Assembly: GCA_900322175.1 (NCBI GenBank)
Contig: ONYZ01000029.1
Coordinates: 1-43,526, forward strand
DNA: 43,526 nt
Direction of reading: 5' to 3'
From: an uncultured Prevotella sp.
GTDB lineage: Bacteria > Bacteroidota > Bacteroidia > Bacteroidales > Bacteroidaceae
Below the pieces are notes generated by a model that was given only the letters and a program-made list of their open reading frames with translations, ran no database searches and was not told the DNA's origin. Of this stretch, positions 35,993 through 43,416 are shown in pieces (position 1 is the stretch's first letter; every line of letters begins with the position of its first letter). A program made the translations under genes and the position numbers.

Positions 35993-38305
35993 ATGAAGAA
36001 ACTACTGACTATAGGGGCACTTGCCTGTTGTACGCTTAGTATTAGCGCACAACAGAAAGCCTATAATGCCCCATCTACAGGCAATCCCATATTGCCAGGA
36101 TACTTTGCCGATCCTACTGTAAAAAAGTTCGGCGACACCTATTATATATATGCCACCACAGATGGTAGCGGCGCAGGATTCGGACCTGCTCAGGTGTGGA
36201 CAAGTAAAGACTTCGGCAACTGGACTCTGATGCCGATGAACTGGCCCGACAGCCACTGGATCTGGGCGCCCGACGTGATGCACGATGCCAAGGATGGCAA
36301 GTATTACATGGTGTATTGTCAGCCCTGCCAGTTGCACATGGGTGTAAGCGATACGCCTCGCGGACCATGGAAGAACGTCCTTGGCAAGAGCGATGCCGTA
36401 CTGGTGCCCGACCGCTTTGTAACCAACGCAATCACACTCGACGGACAGACCTTTGTGGATGATGATGGTAGCGTGTATATGTACTGGGGCACTTGGGGCA
36501 TATACAAAGGTTTTGGCTGTGGTGCAGGCAAGTTGAATGACGATAAGAAGAGTTTCTCTGAGACACGATTGATTCCAAACACAGAGGTAACTGATTTCTT
36601 TGAAGCCCCATTTGTATTAAAGCGCAATGGCGTGTACTACTTCATGTACTCATCGGGTTCCTGCCACGATCATACCTATCGTGTGCAGTACGCCACCAGC
36701 GATAAGCCGCTTGGTCCTTATAAATACCAAGGATGCATACTCGAGACCAATGCCGGTGGTACCGTTCACGGTCCAGGTCACCATAGTGTATTGCAGAAGG
36801 GCGACAACTACTACATAGTTTATCATCGTCACGACAATCCCCACTCAAATCGTGGTTTCCATCGTCAGTTATGTGTTGATAAGATGGAGTTCCTGCCCGA
36901 TGGTACTATCAAGAGAATCACTCCTACTCACGAGGGCGTAGGCCTGTTGGCACCATCAGTCATCAAATCAAGGAACCTGGCCTTAGGCTGCAAGGTTGAA
37001 GCCTCATCTTATTACGACGACAACTTTAAGCCTTCCTATGCCGTAGACGACAATAACGGTACACTCTGGCGCCCCAAAGGTACAGACAGCGAATGGTTGA
37101 AGATTGACCTTGGTAAGGCCCAGACCATCAAGACCATCATGACTCAGTTTGAATACGGCACCCAGTTCTACCAGTATCTGATAGAGACATCTACCGACGG
37201 ACAAAACTGGAAGGTGTTTGCCGATAAGAGCCAGAACCACTTGGCAGGCAGTCCGATGGTAGATTTCGGCAATGCCAAGGCCCGCTACGTGCGACTGACC
37301 TATCTCGGCGGACAGAAGAACGGCTTTGGTGGTGCCATCTGGAACATCAAGGTATATCCTGAGACAGAAGAAGCCCTACCTCAGCAGTGGCTCGGACTTA
37401 CCCCTGCCGACTGGAACGGTCGCGAGTGGATGAACAACGAGGGAATGCTTGGTGGTAGCTTTAAGCTTAAGTCAGGCTCCGTATTCCGCCAGCAGCAGAA
37501 TGGCAAAGATGTGTTAGTTCTGCAGCCAGGCACAGAACTCGAATTCAAGAGTGCCGTATATAGCCAGACCATCAAGGCCGACAAAGAGCCGCTCGCACTC
37601 ACCAACCTGCGCCACTACAACTGGCAGCAAGCAGAGGCTGAGAAAGAATATGATGCCAACAACGATATCGTACGCCTGCCTGTGGCCGATAATCAGAAGC
37701 GTGGCCTTATCGTTAGCATTACTGCCGATGATTTCCAGACGGGCGATACCATTCCCTATATCGAGAATCATGGCGTGGACGGCTATTTCGAGACATTAAC
37801 AGCACCAAGCGTCGTTGAAACGATAAAGGGCAAGAAGGCACTTCGTTTCGATTCGCTGCAGGTATTCCAGTCGTCGTTTGCCCTGCCAGCCACCTTGCGC
37901 GACAATGCTCCTTACACACTTGAGGCCTGGGTTCTCAACCCCCAAATGGCACTCAACGAGTGCGTGGCCGACTTTACCACCACCCACGACGAACTAGAGA
38001 AGATAATGCTCGTAAACGGTACAGAACCACGTTGCGGTGTGATGAATCACTATGGCTGGTACGAGGATGCAGGCTATAAGGACATCAAACAGCTCGAAGG
38101 CGAGTGGCAACACATCCTTGTTACCTTCGATGGTCGCATCGAAACGGTCACCATCAATGGCCAAATCATCAGCCGAAAGGATATCCAACTGCTGATAAAG
38201 CCATCGCAGTACATCACTTTAGGGCGCAATGCCGAGCGCGAGTGGCTGTTCAGTGGCTATCTGCACAGCTTAAAGCTCTGGGATGATGTTATAATTGAGA
38301 ATTGA
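35993..38305 (+). CDS. GH43 glycosidase with F5/8-type (CBM32-like) and LamG-like domains
   Basis: This 770-residue secreted enzyme has a signal peptide (1-19) and a five-bladed GH43 domain (about 28-320). Likely catalytic residues are Asp40 (GYFADPTV), Asp150 (NAITLDGQTFVDDDG) and Glu204 (FFEAPF); WAPDV at 91-95 is typical. A discoidin-like domain follows (about 325-460, NLALGCKVEASSYY ... ARYVRLTY), then a linker and a LamG/concanavalin-like domain (about 610-768, YTLEAWV ... EWQHILVTFDG). GH43 enzymes are mostly arabinofuranosidases, xylosidases or galactosidases. The last codons overlap an AATTGA-type spacer repeat. Second gene of the plus-strand arm. Confidence 0.92.
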   Translation: MKKLLTIGALACCTLSISAQQKAYNAPSTGNPILPGYFADPTVKKFGDTYYIYATTDGSGAGFGPAQVWTSKDFGNWTLMPMNWPDSHWIWAPDVMHDAKDGKYYMVYCQPCQLHMGVSDTPRGPWKNVLGKSDAVLVPDRFVTNAITLDGQTFVDDDGSVYMYWGTWGIYKGFGCGAGKLNDDKKSFSETRLIPNTEVTDFFEAPFVLKRNGVYYFMYSSGSCHDHTYRVQYATSDKPLGPYKYQGCILETNAGGTVHGPGHHSVLQKGDNYYIVYHRHDNPHSNRGFHRQLCVDKMEFLPDGTIKRITPTHEGVGLLAPSVIKSRNLALGCKVEASSYYDDNFKPSYAVDDNNGTLWRPKGTDSEWLKIDLGKAQTIKTIMTQFEYGTQFYQYLIETSTDGQNWKVFADKSQNHLAGSPMVDFGNAKARYVRLTYLGGQKNGFGGAIWNIKVYPETEEALPQQWLGLTPADWNGREWMNNEGMLGGSFKLKSGSVFRQQQNGKDVLVLQPGTELEFKSAVYSQTIKADKEPLALTNLRHYNWQQAEAEKEYDANNDIVRLPVADNQKRGLIVSITADDFQTGDTIPYIENHGVDGYFETLTAPSVVETIKGKKALRFDSLQVFQSSFALPATLRDNAPYTLEAWVLNPQMALNECVADFTTTHDELEKIMLVNGTEPRCGVMNHYGWYEDAGYKDIKQLEGEWQHILVTFDGRIETVTINGQIISRKDIQLLIKPSQYITLGRNAEREWLFSGYLHSLKLWDDVIIEN

Positions 38306-38325
38306 AAATTGATAATTGATAATTT
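38292..38325 (+). repeat. AATTGA-type spacer repeat between GH43 and GH127
   Basis: Short tandem units of the form GAATTGAAAATTGATAATT fill the space from the last GH43 codons up to the GH127 ATG. A related repeat, on the other strand, fills the spacer at 42580-42630. Confidence 0.6.
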
Positions 38326-40752
38326 ATGAAGAGACTCATGACAATGGCGCTGGGAGTGGCTATGTTGCTACCTGCCGGCGCACAGAAAAAACAAACGGCA
38401 CACGGTTATCCAATTAACCCAGTGCCGTTCACCGCAGTAAAAGTAACCCCTGGCACATTCTGGGGACAGCGACTGGAGGCTAGTCGCAAAGTTACCATCC
38501 CACTCGCCTTCTCTAAGTGCGAGGAGACTGGTCGTTACACCAACTTCTCGAATGCAGCCCAGCATCTGAAAGACCCTTCGAAGGTTTTCAAGGTTGGCGG
38601 ACTGGCTTTCGACGATACCGACCCCTACAAGACCATCGAGGGCGCCAGCTATATCCTGCAGACCTATCCCGACAAGAAGTTGGTGGCATATATCGACTCT
38701 GTGCTCGATGTCATCGCCTCGGCACAGGAGCCCGATGGTTATCTCTACACATCACGCACCCAGAATCCGCAGCATCCACATGAGTGGGCAGGCGACAAGC
38801 GCTGGAGCAAGGAAGAAGAACTTAGCCACGAGCTTTATAACCTAGGTCACATGGTCGAGGGCGCCATCGCTCACTATCAGGCCACTGGATCGAGAAAGTT
38901 TCTCGATATTGCCATCCGCTATGCCGACGTGGTATGTAAGGAGGTGGGCCCCAATCCTGGTCAGGCCTGCGTAGTTCCCGGACATCAGATAGCAGAGATG
39001 GCATTGGCAAAGCTATATCTGGTTACCGGCAACAAGAAGTATCTCGACGAGGCCAAGTTCTTCCTCGACTATCGTGGCAAGACCACCATCGTGCACGACT
39101 ACTCTCAGGCCCATAAGCCTGTTGTGCTGCAGGACGAGGCCGTAGGTCATGCCGTTCGTGCTGCCTATATGTATGCCGGTATGGCCGATGTGGCTGCGCT
39201 CACCGGCGACAAGGATTACATCAAGGCTATCGATGCCATATGGGATAATATCGTCACCAAGAAACTCTACATCACCGGTGGTATAGGCGCCACAAGCAAT
39301 GGCGAGGCCTTCGGCAAGAACTACGAACTGCCTAACATGAGCGCCTACTGCGAGACCTGTGCTGCCATCGGCAATGTGTATGTAAACTACCGTCTGTTCC
39401 TGTTGCATGGCCTGTCCAAGTATTACGATGTGTTGGAGCGCACGCTTTATAACGGTCTCATCAGTGGTGTATCGCTCGAGGGCAACGGGTTCTTCTATCC
39501 CAACCCACTTGAGTCGATGGGTCAGCACCAGCGCCAGCCTTGGTTCGGCTGTGCCTGCTGCCCAAGCAACATCTGTCGTTTCATCCCTTCACTGCCAGGA
39601 TATATCTATGCTGTGAAGGATCGTAACGTATATGTAAACTTGTTCCTGTCAAACAAGAGCAATCTCAGCGTTGCAGGCAAAAAGGTCAGTCTGAGTCAGG
39701 CTACCGAATATCCATGGAATGGCGACATCACTGTGGGCGTTGACCAGAATGCAGCCGGCCAGTTTGCCATGAAGATACGTATCCCGGGTTGGGTTCGTGG
39801 TCAGGTGGTTCCTTCCGGCCTATATCAGTACACCGATAATAAGCGCCTGGGCTATACCATCAAAGTAAATGGTCAGGAGGTGACAGCAAAAGTTTCTGAG
39901 GATGGCTACTACACCATCGATCGCAAGTGGAAGAAGGGCGACAAGGTGCAAATCCACTTCGACATGGAGCCACGTACTGTTCGCGCCAATAATAAGGTAG
40001 AGGCCGATCGTGGTATGATAAGCGTAGAGCGTGGCCCGTTGGTCTACTGCGCCGAGCACCCTGACAACAGTTTCGATATAATGGGAGCGCTCGTCAATCA
40101 GAATCCTCAGTTCCGCATAGGTAAGATCGAGATTGCAGGCACCCCTGTACAGACACTTATCACCGATGCCCAGACACTTAACTTCGGCAAGAATGGTAAG
40201 TTGCAGGCTGTCGACCAGACACTCACGCTCATTCCCTACTACGCTTGGTGTCATCGTGGTAGCGGCAAGATGCGCGTATGGTTGCCTCAGGACCTGAATG
40301 CCACCAATCCATCGCAGCCCGCAACACTCGCCAGCGAGAGCAAGGTAAGCAGCTCAACCGAAAAGATGCCAGCCCTCTCAGCCATCAACGACCGATTGGT
40401 ACCTAAGGACGAAAACGATCGTAGCGTACCATACACCCACTGGTGGCCCAAGAACAATTCTACTGAATGGCTGGGCTATGAGTTCCCAGTGGAGAGCACA
40501 GTACAAAGCGCCACAGTTTATTGGTACGACGATGGTCCTTGGGGCGGATGCCGTGTGCCACAGTCATGGCGCATACTGTATCAGGATGCTCAAGGCAAAT
40601 GGAATCCTGTAACAGGTGCCGATGGTTACCCAACAGACAAGGGTGCAGCTTGCACCGTCAACTTCGACCCAGTCAAAACAAAAGCCCTGCGACTGGAGGT
40701 AGTACTGCCCAGCGACAATTCGGCAGGACTATTTGAATGGATTGTGAAATAA
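38326..40752 (+). CDS. GH127-type beta-L-arabinofuranosidase
   Basis: This 808-residue secreted enzyme (signal peptide to about residue 20) has the GH127 (formerly DUF1680) alpha/alpha barrel. The zinc-thiolate catalytic site is complete: Glu343 and Cys345 (YCETC), Cys411 and Cys412 (CACCPSN), equivalent to Glu338, Cys340, Cys417 and Cys418 of the known beta-L-arabinofuranosidase HypBA1. A C-terminal jelly-roll or discoidin-like domain follows (about 690-808). GH127 enzymes remove L-arabinofuranose from hydroxyproline-linked arabino-oligosaccharides of plant cell-wall glycoproteins or from pectin side chains. It is the intact paralogue of the broken gene at 33816-31421 and may compensate for it. 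Confidence 0.95.
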   Translation: MKRLMTMALGVAMLLPAGAQKKQTAHGYPINPVPFTAVKVTPGTFWGQRLEASRKVTIPLAFSKCEETGRYTNFSNAAQHLKDPSKVFKVGGLAFDDTDPYKTIEGASYILQTYPDKKLVAYIDSVLDVIASAQEPDGYLYTSRTQNPQHPHEWAGDKRWSKEEELSHELYNLGHMVEGAIAHYQATGSRKFLDIAIRYADVVCKEVGPNPGQACVVPGHQIAEMALAKLYLVTGNKKYLDEAKFFLDYRGKTTIVHDYSQAHKPVVLQDEAVGHAVRAAYMYAGMADVAALTGDKDYIKAIDAIWDNIVTKKLYITGGIGATSNGEAFGKNYELPNMSAYCETCAAIGNVYVNYRLFLLHGLSKYYDVLERTLYNGLISGVSLEGNGFFYPNPLESMGQHQRQPWFGCACCPSNICRFIPSLPGYIYAVKDRNVYVNLFLSNKSNLSVAGKKVSLSQATEYPWNGDITVGVDQNAAGQFAMKIRIPGWVRGQVVPSGLYQYTDNKRLGYTIKVNGQEVTAKVSEDGYYTIDRKWKKGDKVQIHFDMEPRTVRANNKVEADRGMISVERGPLVYCAEHPDNSFDIMGALVNQNPQFRIGKIEIAGTPVQTLITDAQTLNFGKNGKLQAVDQTLTLIPYYAWCHRGSGKMRVWLPQDLNATNPSQPATLASESKVSSSTEKMPALSAINDRLVPKDENDRSVPYTHWWPKNNSTEWLGYEFPVESTVQSATVYWYDDGPWGGCRVPQSWRILYQDAQGKWNPVTGADGYPTDKGAACTVNFDPVKTKALRLEVVLPSDNSAGLFEWIVK

Positions 40753-40758
40753 ATCATA

Positions 40759-40795
40759 AATCCCAAGGCATTTCCACTTTGCTTTGGGATTTTTT
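40759..40795 (+). terminator. Intrinsic terminator of the GH97-GH43-GH127 operon
   Basis: AATCCCAA (40759-40766) pairs with TTGGGATT (40784-40791), with a further GCA/TGC pairing inside. A run of six T residues follows (40790-40795). It lies 7 bp after the GH127 stop. Confidence 0.85.
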
Positions 40796-40810
40796 GTTTA
40801 TCTTGGCAGC

Positions 40811-40945
40811 CTAAAAAAGACGAAAACACACCACCACCTCTTTCAGTTCATACTTTGCCCTGAAGTCATCAGAGCGCTCCGTCTGAGCCTGTAGGCTTGT
40901 GGCAGCCATTATGGCGGCTGCTGCCAATATCAAATATTTGTTCAT
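40811..40945 (-). pseudogene. 5' fragment of a second histidine acid phosphatase gene
   Basis: This 44-codon frame reads as a signal peptide followed by QTERSDDFRAKYELKEVVV, nearly identical to residues 21-39 of the phosphatase at 16211. It stops after four unrelated codons, just before the catalytic RHxxRxP motif. The rest is replaced by the terminator of the plus-strand operon. Like the intact copy, it starts a few bases after the stop codon of an AraC-ended regulator, with a shared TTATTATTTTT spacer. It is therefore a truncated duplicate of a regulator-phosphatase junction. Confidence 0.85.
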
Positions 40946-40952
40946 ATCCTTA

Positions 40953-42068
40953 TTATTTTTGATGCTGTTGGTAATTGGATGGGGTTGTGCCGGTCATTTG
41001 GCGGAAGGTGCGGTGGAAATACTCTCGACTGCTGAATCCGCAGTAGTTGGCTACACTCTCTGTCGACCACTCGGGATGCTCCTTCAGCACTCGTTTGGCT
41101 TCCTCTATGCGCAGCGTCGTTACCAGTCCGGCCAGCTTGCCGTATTCCGACTGCCGCAACCACTCCTGCAACTGCTTCTGTGCTACCCCCATCTGTCGGG
41201 CCACTATGCTAAGCGTCAGGTTGTGCTCGCGGTAAGCCCCGCTTGCTTTCCAGTGCTCCACAGCCTCGGTGACGGCTGTATCACAGCAATTCGCCGCATT
41301 GTCACTCCCCTCTGTCTTAGGCGAGGGGCTGGGGGTGAGGTTTTCTGCTTCCTCCACTCTCATGATGTTTTCGCTTATGCCATAGCTGTATAGGCTGATG
41401 GTGCTGTAGGCGATGGCGAAGAAGTAGGCGATAGAGAACACTACCAGCGGGGCACCCTTCATAAAGATCACCACCGGCACGAAGAATGCCAGCACAGCCA
41501 TCGTCTTCATACTCCATCCCATCCATTCGAACAGGTCGCGGCGGCTGCGGTCGTAGTATTCGTCAACGGCCTGTTCCAATTGTTTGTAGGTGGTGTACTG
41601 GTGCTTAAAGATGTAGCTCTGCATCATCAAGTAGAGCATGGCACCCACGTATTCTGCCATGCGCAGCAGGGGCGATTCGTTGCGTAGAGCCACACCGTCT
41701 AGCAGTGCTACACCTATTAATATTATAATAGCCAGTGCGCAGATGCCACAACCCGTCAACCATTGCCTCCTGCCGACGAGTCCATGACGCTGTACGTAGA
41801 GGACAGCCATGCTGCATAGCAGCGATGCAGGGGTGAAAAACACTAGATTGCAGCATACGGCCTGCGTCACACCCATCTGTCGGAATCCGAAGATGTATTG
41901 CAGCAGGAACTGCAGTGCGATGAGGCCAGTGCCGGCTGCCATCATCCATCGAGCCGTACTGAAACTGCCGCCATGGGCTGAACGATTAGGTACGCATGCC
42001 ATCAGCATCGCCGACAACATCGCCATTGTCAGCATACCACTTATCTGCATCTCTCCAATCGTAATCAT
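40953..42068 (-). CDS. Membrane AraC-family transcriptional regulator
   Basis: 371 residues. The N-terminal half has about six hydrophobic helices (within 8-225, including GLIALQFLLQYIF, ALAIIILIGVALL and MAVLAFFVPVVIFM). An AraC-type DNA-binding domain (about 260-371) ends FSSREYFHRTFRQMTGTTPSNY. The linker near 240-255 (NLTPSPSPKTEGS) is encoded by a repeat known from intergenic regions. The -7 element (TACTTTTG, 42081-42074) is only 5 bp from this ATG, so translation is either leaderless or starts at Met7 (42050). The divergent micropeptide gene and the repeats between them suggest direct control of it. Confidence 0.88.
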   Translation of the reverse strand: MITIGEMQISGMLTMAMLSAMLMACVPNRSAHGGSFSTARWMMAAGTGLIALQFLLQYIFGFRQMGVTQAVCCNLVFFTPASLLCSMAVLYVQRHGLVGRRQWLTGCGICALAIIILIGVALLDGVALRNESPLLRMAEYVGAMLYLMMQSYIFKHQYTTYKQLEQAVDEYYDRSRRDLFEWMGWSMKTMAVLAFFVPVVIFMKGAPLVVFSIAYFFAIAYSTISLYSYGISENIMRVEEAENLTPSPSPKTEGSDNAANCCDTAVTEAVEHWKASGAYREHNLTLSIVARQMGVAQKQLQEWLRQSEYGKLAGLVTTLRIEEAKRVLKEHPEWSTESVANYCGFSSREYFHRTFRQMTGTTPSNYQQHQK

Positions 42069-42073
42069 GCCCG

Positions 42074-42104
42074 CAAAAGTACAAAAAAAGTGTTAACTAA
42101 CAAA
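42074..42104 (-). promoter_or_regulatory. Promoter of the membrane AraC regulator
   Basis: On the minus strand TTTG (42104-42101), 19 bp, TACTTTTG (42081-42074), a consensus-like promoter. Confidence 0.6.
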
Positions 42105-42108
42105 GAAA

Positions 42109-42179
42109 GTGTGAAAAAATCCGTGTTTTTTCACACCTACACCCTTGTTTTTTCACACCAAGTGTGTTTTCTTCACACA
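42109..42179. promoter_or_regulatory. TTTTTTCACAC operator-like repeats between the AraC gene and the micropeptide
   Basis: TCACAC starts at 42131, 42153 and 42173 (spacings 22 and 20 bp), each preceded by a T-rich stretch. The inverted form GTGTGAAAAAA lies at 42109-42119, next to the AraC promoter. The last direct copy touches the micropeptide -33 region. The spacing equals that of the GAC-N5-GTC arrays. Confidence 0.65.
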
Positions 42180-42206
42180 TTGTTTCGATTTTATTTCATA
42201 ATTTTG
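42180..42206 (+). promoter_or_regulatory. Promoter of the 43-aa micropeptide
   Basis: TTGTTT at 42180-42185 and TAATTTTG at 42199-42206, followed by a 26-bp leader to the ATG at 42233. Confidence 0.6.
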
Positions 42207-42232
42207 CCCCCGGACATTAATCAATAAGCGAT

Positions 42233-42364
42233 ATGACAGAGTTAATCAGCGACTTCTTATCCATGCCCTTGTGGTTTTCCATATCACTTGGCATCGTTTA
42301 TGTGGCACTGTTTGCCTACTTCGTTTATACCATCTGGCACTATCGCCACCACTCCTTAAGATAG
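42233..42364 (+). CDS. Single-span membrane micropeptide (43 aa)
   Basis: A 43-residue frame with its own promoter encodes one long hydrophobic aromatic helix (about residues 11-34, WFSISLGIVYVALFAYFVY) and a basic His-rich tail (HYRHHSLR). It is divergent from the membrane AraC regulator across a 164-bp region full of repeats. It is not clearly related to the twin peptides at 8377 and 8508. Function unknown. It could be a signal to, or a target of, the membrane regulator. Confidence 0.65.
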   Translation: MTELISDFLSMPLWFSISLGIVYVALFAYFVYTIWHYRHHSLR

Positions 42365-42399
42365 ATAATTTTAATCAGTTCACGAACTTAACCAATGAT

Positions 42400-42430
42400 A
42401 AGGGCTAACCTCATTGCTGAGGTAGCCCTT
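42400..42430. terminator. 13-bp hairpin between convergent small genes (probable bidirectional terminator)
   Basis: 42400-42413 pairs with 42418-42430 with one bulged A (42407) and a TTGC loop. It lies after the micropeptide (plus) and after the smalltalk-type gene (minus). The T tract is weak on both strands, so termination is inferred from position. Confidence 0.5.
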
Positions 42431-42468
42431 ACTAAATGATTCTAGTTGTGGCAAACGCCTGGCTGTGT

Positions 42469-42579
42469 CTAGAATGGTCCGTGACCCATGCAACTGGTAG
42501 TGCCCAGTGCTGTCAGGAAGGCTGTGAGTGCGGCTACTACAACCTTCACCGCAATCTCTAAAATACGATTAGACTTCAT
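42469..42579 (-). CDS. Smalltalk-type micropeptide (36 aa)
   Basis: This 36-residue frame has a charged start (MKSNRILEIAVKV) and an Ala/Leu/Thr-rich hydrophobic segment ending ALGTTSCMGHG. It matches the short peptides that in Bacteroidales regularly follow HU-like DNA-binding protein genes and are annotated as smalltalk proteins. It lies 51 bp after the HU-like gene, in the same direction. The C-terminal TTSC resembles a lipobox, although the protein is very short. Function unknown. Confidence 0.75.
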   Translation of the reverse strand: MKSNRILEIAVKVVVAALTAFLTALGTTSCMGHGPF

Positions 42580-42630
42580 AACTCTCAACTCTAAATTCTA
42601 AATTCTCAATTCTCAATTGTCAATTCTCAA
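42580..42630 (-). repeat. GAATTGA/GAATTTA spacer repeat between the HU-like and smalltalk genes
   Basis: On the minus strand, the space between the HU-like stop codon and the next ATG consists of about seven tandem units such as GAATTGA, CAATTGA and GAATTTA. It resembles the spacer at 38292-38325. Confidence 0.6.
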
Positions 42631-43149
42631 CTAGTCCGTGCTGATGGGATTGCCGCCTGGATTATTGCCGCCGTTTTCAGGCTGGTCGTTCTCGGGCTCC
42701 TCGATTTCGCCTGAGGTAGAGGTAACGCGCTTCACCTCCTTGCCGTCTCGGTCGTAGCAGGTGATGATGATGGCAGTGGCAGCCAACTCGTCCTTCAGGT
42801 CCGTACTTGGGGTGAAGATGATGCGACGGCTGCTGATCAGTCCGGCCTTCACCTCGTTCACATTCTCCACAGCCTTACTGCGCAATCCGAATCGCATGGT
42901 TCCCAGTCCGGGCAGTGCCACCGAGTGGCCTTCTGTAGCCCATGCCTTGATTACCTCGCCAGCTGCATCCCAGCAAGCCTTCATCACTCCCTGACTCACG
43001 CCGCTGCGCAGGGCAGCCTCCTTGATTACCTTGTTCTGAGTCAGACTCGAGTACATCTCAGGCTTCATCACATAGCGGTAAACGCCAGGGTCATTCTCGT
43101 TGTTTGTAAACTTCAGCAATCTCTCTACTGCCTTTACTCTAAGTGCCAT
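42631..43149 (-). CDS. HU-like DNA-binding protein
   Basis: This 172-residue protein belongs to the enlarged HU group common in Bacteroidales. The HU core is seen in VIKEAALRSGVSQGVMKACWDAAGEVIKAWATEGHSVALPGLGTMRFG. The N terminus is extended (MALRVKAVERLLKFT) and a beta-rich part follows (RRIIFTPSTDLKDELAATAI). The acidic Pro/Asn/Gly-rich tail (EEPENDQPENGG) is disordered. Such proteins bind or bend DNA; the target is unknown. The transcript would start at TACCTTTG (43328-43321), giving a leader of about 165 nt. It is followed by the smalltalk-type gene. Confidence 0.85.
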   Translation of the reverse strand: MALRVKAVERLLKFTNNENDPGVYRYVMKPEMYSSLTQNKVIKEAALRSGVSQGVMKACWDAAGEVIKAWATEGHSVALPGLGTMRFGLRSKAVENVNEVKAGLISSRRIIFTPSTDLKDELAATAIIITCYDRDGKEVKRVTSTSGEIEEPENDQPENGGNNPGGNPISTD

Positions 43150-43320
43150 AATTGTTATAAATTTTAAGGGTTGTAAAACTTTTTCCTTTTCCTTAAAACC
43201 TATTCCTTATTCCTTGTTTTCACCGTTAAGCCATGCAGAACTTTCTTGTGCACTAAGAAAAATTTTCTCCATAACTATGCCGGAATTTTTAGACGCTTAT
43301 GTCCTTTTTGTTTCTTGATG

Positions 43321-43328
43321 CAAAGGTA
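43321..43328 (-). promoter_or_regulatory. Promoter -7 element of the HU-like gene
   Basis: TACCTTTG on the minus strand, matching TAnnTTTG, about 172 bp upstream of the ATG. Confidence 0.6.
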
Positions 43329-43380
43329 CGAATTTTTCGCGACATACTGCATTTAGCGATTTGCTTGAAACAAACACTTT

Positions 43381-43416
43381 ACTTTATATATAATATTATA
43401 ATATTATATATAAAGT
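43381..43416. repeat. 36-bp perfect AT palindrome
   Basis: The first 18 bases (ACTTTATATATAATATTA) are followed directly by their exact reverse complement. It lies about 50 bp upstream of the HU-like -7 element. It could extrude as a cruciform or bind a protein. Confidence 0.65.
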
